27,542 nt of DNA from Mnemiopsis leidyi. Its lineage: Eukaryota; Ctenophora; Tentaculata; Lobata; Bolinopsidae. The notes under the pieces are model-generated. The model was given only the letters and a program-made list of their open reading frames with translations, was not told where the DNA came from and made no database searches. Positions within the stretch are counted from its first letter, which is position 1. Every line of letters starts with the position of its first letter. The translations under genes were made by a program, and so were the position numbers. The stretch lies in contig JH152675.1 of the NCBI GenBank assembly GCA_000226015.1, positions 355,435-382,976 of the forward strand, in the 5' to 3' direction. This document shows, piece by piece, positions 10,271-19,400 of the stretch.

Positions 10271-10401
10271 ATGGCAGTGGAAGTAGAGGATATAGGCGAA
10301 GTAGCAGAGAGCCTTATAAAGGCAGCTGCAGCTATTAGAATGAGAGGCCGAGTAATGTTTGTCGGAATGGAGGCATACCATAGCTGCAAATGGCTGTATT
10401 G
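10271..10401 (+). CDS. Possible first coding exon, upstream of the coiled-coil gene
   Basis: ATG in a good Kozak setting (aacATGG) opens 43 codons plus two bases, followed by a donor TTG|GTAAAG. The peptide starts MAVEVEDIGEVAESLIKAAA and looks amphipathic. Splicing to the acceptor gggggcag before 10976 keeps the frame exactly. Without splicing the frame stops at once (TAA 10403). Whether it belongs to the coiled-coil gene, to the GPCR or to a separate gene is open. Confidence 0.4.
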
Positions 10402-10898
10402 GTAAAGCAATGGGAGAAAAGAGTTGAGTTGGGGAAGGAGTAACCCTCGGCCAATGCTTACTTCAATTAATATACCGTATAAATATTAACAAAGGGATAT
10501 TACAATGTGAGTGAGTTGGGTAGGGTGTCATGACCAGTCTTTTGGGAGGGTCTTGGAGTTATTAAGGTAGTTTTCTTTGTTTACTCCCCTGAGTTATTTT
10601 CGCTCTAGACCACATTACTGACCACAAACGACAGTTTATAACCTGTTTGAAAGTGTATGGAATCTACCTGCTTGGAACACGGATTCAAAGTTCTACCATA
10701 ATGAGGAGTAACAGCAGATCTTTATCTCACCCTTGATTGCTCAGTACAAGCTCTTACAAGTGCAGATGTGCTGGAGTCCTTGTGAAACAAGCAGACAGCT
10801 GATATTTGATGAAGATGATGAAGAAGAGCTAAGACATCCATTTCGACTCAGGATGTCACAGAAACAGTCTGCAATAGTTGTCACCATAGATTGTAGGA

Positions 10899-10910
10899 GG
10901 GGGGGGGGGG
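10899..10910. repeat. Poly-G tract
   Basis: A run of 12 G, directly upstream of the candidate exon at 10976. Confidence 0.9.
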
Positions 10911-10975
10911 CTGCCCCACGCTACCAACGTCTGGTAGCACTATCTGGAAATTAAACACCCCGAAATAGGGGGCAG

Positions 10976-11142
10976 GTCTTGGAATGATGATCTGTTTTTG
11001 ATGTCTGCAAAGATTATTCCCGACAGTCCCAACCGACAGACTGTAACTGACAGTATACTGACTGATGACAGTGTCGAGGGACTGAGAAGGAGAAGGTTGA
11101 GAATCAACACCAGATCTTTCAACTTAGGGCGTGAGGGAGAGG
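10976..11142 (+). CDS. Possible second coding exon (serine/arginine-rich segment)
   Basis: Follows acceptor ggcag and ends at donor GAGG|GTATGT. It has 55 open codons with one split base at each end, in phase with the exon ending at 10401. The peptide includes AKIIPDSPNRQTVTDSILT and EGLRRRRLRINTRSFNLG, that is, an Asp/Ser/Thr-rich part and then a strongly basic part, which suggests a disordered phosphorylated region. Its phase-1 end could join an acceptor inside the first exon of the coiled-coil model (exon from 13344 after ctcctaagagag). Confidence 0.45.
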
Positions 11143-11979
11143 GTATGTGGAAACGTTGTAAAACGTGTGTGTCCGTACAAAACTGTGGTTTCGCCTCTCA
11201 AACCCCCTGACAGATAACTGTCCAACCAAACATTAGGCTCTAAAAAGTTAACTCGTTGGCCAGAGCAGTTCATGATATTATCTCTATTGACAAAAAATGC
11301 AAAATGTTATTATAACAGTTAATACCATCTTAGCACAGGAGCCTGTACAATCCTATTAGATTGTTAACTTTCAGTTATCTAAGAATTGTGGCTATTCTGA
11401 ATTTTAATTTTCTTATTTCTAATTTTGGAAAGTTTGAAGATGATTCTAGGAGAAGCCAGTGATGACCAATTTCAATAGAATTGTTATTTTCGATTTGGCC
11501 TGTGCTGCAGTTTGTTTCTTCATAGCATTTATGATTTCCACTGCTGCTTGCACTATTAATTCAACCAAGAAAAATTAGCTGATATACATTCAGGGATTAA
11601 TTCATCAAATGAAAACCTCCTGCTTGGTTTTGAATGCCAAGATATTTTCCAAATGAACTCACTAAGCCACGCTTTTTTCTTCCTGTGAAGCAGTCGATAT
11701 CAACTAGTTGGTAAGTTGAAGATACATACTAAGATTATACACTTTATTGTTGTTTGTATGATTAGCAAACTGTATTTTCCTCCTTTGGCCTTGATGTACA
11801 CATAGTTATCTAAGATCTAACTGATGAATGATGATAATTGGATTTAAATTTCACCAATGACATGTTAGAGGCACAAGACATCTAATGACATAAGCTGAAC
11901 TCAGCCTTTTTCGTTTGTGGTCTTCGAATGGCACATTCGAAATATTGTCGAGATCTCTATAACATGGCTAAATTTTCAG
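11143..11979. other. AT-rich stretch before the GPCR
   Basis: No gene seen. It ends in aattttcag (11971-11979), a good 3' splice-site candidate for the GPCR exon. Confidence 0.35.
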
Positions 11980-12937
11980 GTTTTCTGAGAGACCTACCAA
12001 TTCCTCTGTGCATGTGGTTGAAGCTGAAGATGCTTCCTACCCCAATACCACTCTCTCCCTTTCAGTCATATTTTTTACCTTGTTTTTCTCGGGGATTTCT
12101 CACAATGCCCATGTACTGAAAACACTTTACGTTATATATTCAAGCAGTCAACCAATGTTCCTTGTTTTTGCTTTTACTGTTGCTGGAGATTTGTTCTATG
12201 GTATTATTACACTTATCAAAGCATTGGGCTATCTGATAACCATTCCATATTGCCCTGTTTGGGGGATTTCTCAAATGTCATGCTTTTGTTACATTTCAAC
12301 GTTTGTGTCCTTAATTTGCTTTTGTCGTGCAGTTGCAGTTTCGAATCCCCTTCATTACAGAAGCTTGATGTCAATTAAAACCATTAAACGATGTATTAGC
12401 TTTTGCTTACTATTTTCAATTTTGCTTTCACTAGCTGTTTCCCTTCCATCAAATCTTGACTTTATATACTATGTCAATAAAGCTGGTAGAGTTGGATGCG
12501 TTCCTTCCTTGAGTAATGCAGGAATAGTGAGGTTTTGCGCAGGTTTTGTAGTAGGAATTTTCGGCTTTGATGCAATAGTCGTTCTGACTTATTGCATTCT
12601 TCATAAGAGTTTTAACAGGATCTCCTCAAGGAAAAGCATGAGGGAGTTAAAGAAAATAGTTTTCAAAATTACTGTTTCAACAACTTTGTCATACATTTTG
12701 TGCTTTCTTCCTTCCTTCATTGTTTTCTTCATGATTTTGCTTGGTTTAATGGAAGTTGAAATTGTGTCGCCAAAGGTGTTCTTATCTGTTGATGCTGTTA
12801 TGGCATTTTTTGCTCATTTTTATTCTGCTGTGTTGCCTATGGCTTTGATATATTCAAAATCGCTTAAAAAAGGTAAGCAAATTAAGAGATCAGAACACAT
12901 TTCGACAAACGTTTTTATACGTAGATCAAATCAATAA
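11980..12937 (+). CDS. Class A (rhodopsin-like) GPCR, divergent; odorant-receptor-like; start unresolved
   Basis: This seven-helix plasma-membrane receptor has an unknown ligand. Counting residues from the GTG at 12008, the helices lie at about 15-34, 50-71, 85-107, 128-147, 173-198, 218-247 and 257-283. Family marks are Asp61 in helix 2, Cys82 and Cys164 as the likely disulfide, and CRAVAVSNPLHYRS (106-119) where DRYxAIxxPLxY is usual. Helix 6 has CFLP (232-235), a CWxP variant, and helix 7 has LPMALIY in place of NPxxY. The PMFLVF and NPLHYRSLM stretches recall fish-type odorant receptors. The frame is open from 11972 and contains N-glycosylation sequons NSS and NTT before helix 1, but no ATG. 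An acceptor at 11979 suggests an upstream exon supplies the start. The alternative is a pseudogene shifted by one base from the ATG at 11964. The body of about 310 codons is intact. Confidence 0.85.
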
Positions 12938-12938
12938 A
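12933..12938 (+). terminator. Polyadenylation hexamer overlapping the GPCR stop codon
   Basis: AATAAA overlaps the TAA stop (12935-12937), giving a possible very short 3' UTR. Confidence 0.4.
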
Positions 12939-13309
12939 AGGAAGACATTGGATGAATCATGAACCGTGACCAAAAGTGCCTGTTTGTTTATTTGCATTGT
13001 GCTGTTAGCTTTTATTTTGGGATTTATGCTCTGTTTAATTTGTTTTTGCTTAGCAACGAATTTCAATTGTGAACCTTAAAGTTTCTAACAAATTCCATTG
13101 TCTTGTGGTGGAACTAAAAGTGGTTTATCACATTCATTATAACCCACACAATAATTGAAAAAAATAAGTCCTTTGCAAAAGCTTTTATTTTCGTGTAGAT
13201 CTTATCGATTTATTGTCTTAAGTCAGGAGAGATTTTAAACCACAATATTATCTGCATACATAATCCTTTAATTAAGACTCTACTGTGAAAGCATGTAAGA
13301 AGTTTTACT
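12938..13309. other. AT-rich spacer
   Basis: No gene seen. It lies between the GPCR and the first exon of the coiled-coil model. Confidence 0.35.
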
Positions 13310-13444
13310 ATGAAACGGACGTTCCCATCCCCTCCTAAGAGAGCACTACCAGTACGGGAGCCGCTCAGATTTCAGACTCTGACACCGGAGATGATGATCT
13401 CTGAAACTGATGATGATGTCATGGGTGACAGAGTTGCGCAGGAG
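13310..13444 (+). CDS. Coiled-coil gene, exon 1 of the model
   Basis: Opens with ATG AAA CGG and codes for a proline/arginine-rich start and then SETDDDVMGD. The donor would be GAG|GTGGGC, which is weak; without it the frame ends at TGA seven bases after that GT. If the 10.27-kb exons are upstream, a 3' splice site inside this exon (about 13343 or 13351) would replace the ATG. Confidence 0.5.
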
Positions 13445-16400
13445 GTGGGCAAGAAATGATATGTCCTAGAGTTCTTTTTACTGAGGCATTCCCTGATAGA
13501 TTGATTCCATATTTTTATGCTTTAAGGTATTGATAATTTAAAATGACGTTCGATTTTCGTAGTAAAGTTTAACAAATTTTTAAAAAGATGGGCTCGGTTG
13601 AGAAAATGTTTTTAATTTTCAAGATTCTGAGGGAGAACAGGATGCAGCAAGATAGGAGAAAACAGAAGGAGACAAAAGATAGGCTCGGCTCGATACAGGA
13701 CAGAATTTCTCGTGCCCTTTCCAGATATGATCTTGGTAACGATCTTGTCTTAGAAACTTTCCTAATATTTTGTTTTTGTTGCAATATTAGATGTAGTTTT
13801 GCAAGCCACACAATATAAGTCCGACAAAATAAACGCTTTGGAACCATAGGTTCCAAAGCAGTACAGAACTTATAAATGGCAAGGAATCTGCTAAATTTTA
13901 ACGAGATTTTTGTTTAAGATCAAAGTAATTCCCCATGCTGAGTTTAATATCTAAGGTATGAGTAATATAGGTGACGGTGGAAATGGTGAGAACTTCCAAC
14001 TGGACAGGAAGAAGTCCGAGCAAGCTTTTGATGTCTTCATTCTTGGGTTTAATGATTCAGCTGAGAAAAAGAGCAAGGTAGGTGAGAATAATAATGATAA
14101 TGTATTTCATCGGCGCTTTCTTAGTTTCTAAACTTCTTGACACTTGTAAGTTTCTTAACTTCTTATCTAGATCTCCCTGCTCAATCCGATTTAATGTAAA
14201 GTTAACTTCAAGGTGGCATTATTCACATACAAAACGACAAAATTCTATCGTCTAGTACGAGATTTCATCTGGCACGAGATTTCATACAGTCTACCGTTCT
14301 GGCATGCACTTTGTGGCAGGTCAAAGTCAGAGATCATCTCTTATGAAATGTACATTCTTTATTATCCGCGTCGTGGTACGTATAGTACAAATAGGAGAAG
14401 TTTTAAATAGAGCTCTACTTGTGAGCGTGTGAGTTTCTGACGAGCCAGTGTTATGATTGTGGTTTTGTCGATTCACTGATCACTGATGACTGATCAGAAG
14501 GGGGTGTACTTATTTAGAATTTAGTCACAGAAGAGATTAAAAAATTAGATGGTGTTTAAGCTGGTAATATCATGGTTATCAAAAAATTGAGGTTGTTAGA
14601 TCCCAATTTCTCGATTCATAAATAACCGGTGTTGATGAAATCCGGCTTATTTACTTACGTTTCATTTTACTTACGGCTTATTTACTTACGTTTCATTTTT
14701 CAGCTTCTAGAGTCCCTGTATAACGTAAGTAGTATTCTTTAAAAATGTAGTATACTTAAAAGTCTGTAAAATGTTTTAAGCTGCATTTTTCTAATATGTC
14801 TCTTTGTCGGTACAGTTCGTGCATCAAATCTTCTTGTCTTCGCTAAACATATATCTAAAGTGAACATCAATTTTACGTAAACATTAGTAACCACTTTTAT
14901 CGAAAGAATCTATATGTTATGCCGGGTTCAGGAAACTGTTTCAATAAAAACGTTTCTCAATTTTTATTTCAGTTTTTCTTGATCTACGAGGAGGATGAAA
15001 ACTTGGCGTCCTCGCCAACCCCCACTTTTGACATTGAGTCTAGCTACGACACTGCCGTGTAAGTAAAACAACCCCCACTTTTAACATTGAGTCTAGCTAC
15101 GACACTGCCGTGTAAGTAAAACAACCCCCCACTTTTAACATTGAGTCTAGCTACGACACTGCCGTGTAAGTAAAACAACCCCCACTTTTAACATTGAGTC
15201 AGCCGTGTAAGTTGAGGACATTACTTAAACTAGAAAGTTTGTTTCTTTCAATTATCTTAAGATGTTAATAATCATCATACGTTAGTCAACCTAATTGTTT
15301 TTAGTAGAAGATAAGATGTAAAGTACTTTTGCGAGTTTGTATTATGTAATTCGTGTTTTGTGTTGTATGCATTTTGTAATATTGTTTAAGCAAATTTAAA
15401 GTTGCAGATATAATTTCTCCTCCTCAAGGCGATTCTACACATAACTTACTGCTGACATGCTATTGCTAGCTTCAGTCTTTAGGTACTGTTTTTTCAGGGG
15501 AGCTATTGCTATCTTCAGTCTTTAGGTACTGTTTTTTCAGGGGAGCTATTGCTATCTTCAGTCTTTAGGTACTGTTTTTTCAGGGGAGCTATTGCTATCT
15601 TCAGTCTTTAGGTACAGTTTTTTCAGGGGAGCTATTGCTATCTTCAGTCTTTAGGTACTGTTTTTTCAGGGGAGCTATTGCTATCTTCAGTCTTTAGGTA
15701 CTGTTTTTTCAGGGGAGCTATTGCTATCTTCAGTCTTTAGGTACAGTTTTTTCAGGGGAGCTTTACAAGTAGCTAACACGTCACTCGAAAGACTCGCTAG
15801 CATTCACGAGGCCCTGATAGATGGATACGCCACAAAACTCAAGGACAAAGAAAATAAAAGGTGATCCAATTTCCCTTAAATGGAATAATTTACCCTAGAT
15901 TTCATGATTCTGACTTACTTTTTTGGCAATTTTTGCTGAAATTTTGCGGGAATTACGTGCAGTCCGGTTCTAATATCAAATAAAAGAATGGTGAAGTGCG
16001 CTGCAGTGAGAAATGCAGAAACTGTACTGTGAGCTATATAAAAGTAGTTTGTAGAAATTAAATATGAAAAGGGATCTGCACAATTTCTAAAACAGCGTCG
16101 AACATTGTTTTGTGAGCACTCACTTTGTTTTGACAAGGAGGCTTCGTCCGCCTTGTGGCTAACGTCTCATGGAGCTCCTCCGGATTGTAGGCATATACCG
16201 GACCCTGCTGGGCTGGGGGTTCGCCAGGTTGGTATTTCTGGAGGACAAAACGTGGTTATTAGCCCTGGTGGAGCGGTGATGTCCTGGAGGACATCTACCA
16301 TAGTGATCCGTCATCGGAGGACTCCAAGAACCCATTTAGAATCAGGTGTCGAAACACCCTTCCGGAATAGTGGTAGTGAATACTACGAGAAATTAACACC

Positions 16401-19400
16401 ACATTTTGCTTGCGGTCCTGCTAGGCGATTTATGTGTTGGGTCTGAAGTACCTTTCTGGTAGGTGTTTGTTTTGCTGCGGGTATCCTGCAGACGGCACGC
16501 TTTCATATGATGCTGATTGGGGGCGTTTTTCCATGGTTGTTGGATCAAGAGGACGTATTAAACGAACATATTGACTTGAGTGTAAAGAATTGAGCCTGGA
16601 CGGAACCCAGGCAGATATGTGGCGTTTTGTTTAAGGCACATTTCTGAGTTAGCTTCTTCCCGTTCCCCTTGGCTGATTTTGTTCGATGTTCCACTGTCCA
16701 TTGCAGAGGTCTATAATTCACAAAATCATCAGATGAGCGGCTAGTAGACGACTAGCGGCAGTTGATGGAGTGTTTACCGCACCTCCAGGAACATGATATG
16801 AGCGGCTAGAAGACGACAAGCGGCGGTTGATGGAGTGTTTACCGCACCTCCAGGAACATGATATGAGCGGCTAGAAGACGACTAGCGGCGGTTGATGGAG
16901 TGTTTACCGCACCTCCAGGAACATGACATGAGCGGCTAGAAGACGACAAGCGGCGGTTGATGGAGTGTTTACCGCACCTTCAGGGACATCAGCCCAACAG
17001 TCCCGCGGCAAGGGGACCCCTCAGAAGAAGGGGCTGGCACAAGGGTCCATGAATTGATAACATTCACATTACTACTATTATCAATTATGTTAACAAGACA
17101 AGACGACTCATGGACCCTGAAGACCTTGATAATACTGGAGTTACATAATCCTGGACGGACCCAGTATTCTACCCGACCCAGGCTTTATCCAGTTTTTTAT
17201 CCCGGCTCTTCCCTTCTGGTCCCCCACCTCCCACCCTAATCCCTTACTGGGGCTCCCTCCTCCTTCCTCCCCACATAACCCCCTTTTCCCCAGAGGCAGG
17301 CAAAGCACCCCCTGGCGCTACCCTCCTGTGAGTCCCTGGCCATACCCTGGGACCCAGCCTCTCTTAAAAAAAAAAAGGGTCCATGAAAACCTCCCCCTGA
17401 ACCAGAGGGACATGTGATGTGACTCATGACAGTACCCTATTGAGTTATTTTAGTTTTAATTCAGAGAGGTATTTTTGAGGAGTAGTTGTTCACAAATAAG
17501 TTCGAGACCCCTCCAGTATAATTTTAGGGAGGGCCAAACATCTTTCTTATCGTAATGGCGTTGCTCAATATTCATTGGCCGTACTTATAGCCTCATTGTT
17601 CTGAGGGCGATGGTTCTTCTCGGTACATCACGTGACATAGCGAAATATTTCTTTCAGCACTACTAGCTACTGTTATGCAAATAATTCGAGCTTTTGACGA
17701 AGTTGTACTTACACAGAAATGTCATTGATTTAAAGTGTAAGTCCCATTTAAAGACCCTTTTACTTTGACACCTGATCAGCCGAAAAGGATTATCGAACCT
17801 CAGAACATTTTTAATAAACGATCCCAAAAATACTTCAAGGATTGTAATAGTAAAATATTGTTCCGAAATTGCACATAACTGATAGCTTCAAGTTGACGTG
17901 ATTCTGAACAACTTTTTTCTTTTTAACTATAAAATGGTGGTTAAGAATCTACAATAAGAATTTCTACCAAGTCTTTCCCTACACCGCTCGTTCCCCCGTC
18001 TTTTTGTCCCTATAACCCAACAACTTGCTCATTAAAGTCAGACTTGTAAGATTCCTGTTAGAACAGACAAGGCTAGAATCTTCTGAGTGTCAGACAGTTC
18101 ATTTCAGCATTTCTGTGAAACAAAGATATGAGGAGTTAAATTGGGGCCATCAAATGTCGAAAATTACCTAACCGTTTTATGTCATTTTCCCAAAATATAA
18201 GGTATTCTCATCCCCTCTGACCCCTTGACATCTTATGTAGGACATTATGACTATGATCTGTACACCCTTGATGTGATTATGAAGGACTTGATTACATTTC
18301 ATCACCTTTATCGTAGAGATTAAATAGCAAGAACTCTATCCCTCGTCGCTATGTGTCATCTGTTACGTTTCCATGGCAACCGAGTTAATCTTCTGCCACA
18401 GGTGCTTTAATTACTTTGAATTCAATACGCCGGAGATAATTCCTGTCCAGCTATGCATGATGTATTAGCACACTCCAGGAGTGACATTTTACTAAGGTGG
18501 TGGTCTACTGATTGTACTAATGTGTGTCTTAGATCTGTGAGACTAAGAAATGCGATCTTAAAGGGAACTTTTTTACTCGAAATAATCTTAAACAGACACG
18601 TTCGTATTCATTCTCAAGTTATTTGTTTAAGAGTAGCTGTTGAAAGTATTAAAATCCATATTTTATATATTTTTAAAATTACGTTCCTTTTTAAGATCAA
18701 AATTATATTTTCGTCTGAGCTGCAGAAAAAAACACAGACTTTTTATCTGCTGAGACGTAAATTAACAAGGAAATAATTTCAATTTAGACACATTGCTCGG
18801 AGAGGTCTAGTGACTTACTGTATTGTCATTCAATAAGAAACGAAAAAACTGAATATTATTTAGAAGGCAGCATTGTTTTTTAGATTATACCATATCTGTC
18901 GCGGCTCAGCTAGACTTCAAAACAAACAACAATCGAAAGGAATAAAAAATTGTTTTTGTAATATTGTTATGCTAAAATCATTCCTCAATGATATGTGGCA
19001 TACGAAAATATCTGCGTTGTTACAAAAATATATACCAAGGTTGTACCGGGTTGTATCTTTCAAGGTAAAACGTTCAAAGTTCATTGGTAGTGTATCAAAG
19101 TAACAGCAGCCGCTGAATTCTAGTGGAATTTTCTTTTATTATAGCAAAATGTTTTTTTCATAATTAGTTATCATGATAACGAAAATGAAAGCGCAAGATA
19201 AAACGAATATCCAAGTTACTTTCTACTTACAGTTGATCCCTGCAGGAAGACAAAGAAGCTGGAGCTTGCATTTAGAGACGCCCAAAACGAGCTGGTTGCA
19301 CTCAAAGATACTCTTGAAACCACCACCAGAAGTAAGTGAACATTGTAAACTTGAGGAATGAATAATTCCAGGAACGCAAATTTTTTAGTTATGGTCATTT

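Noticed and set aside
11928..12119. 63-codon ATG frame over the GPCR start
   Set aside because: Shadow in the wrong frame over helix 1; mentioned only as a possible frameshift partner.
15459..15759. CRISPR-like regular array
   Set aside because: Head-to-tail copies without unique spacers in eukaryotic intron sequence; a minisatellite.
16105..16446. 113-codon frame in the GC-rich insertion
   Set aside because: No known domain, spans the composition border; probably chance.
18453..18776. 107-codon frame in intron 6
   Set aside because: AT-rich hydrophobic/Lys sequence without motif; no link to the exon chain.
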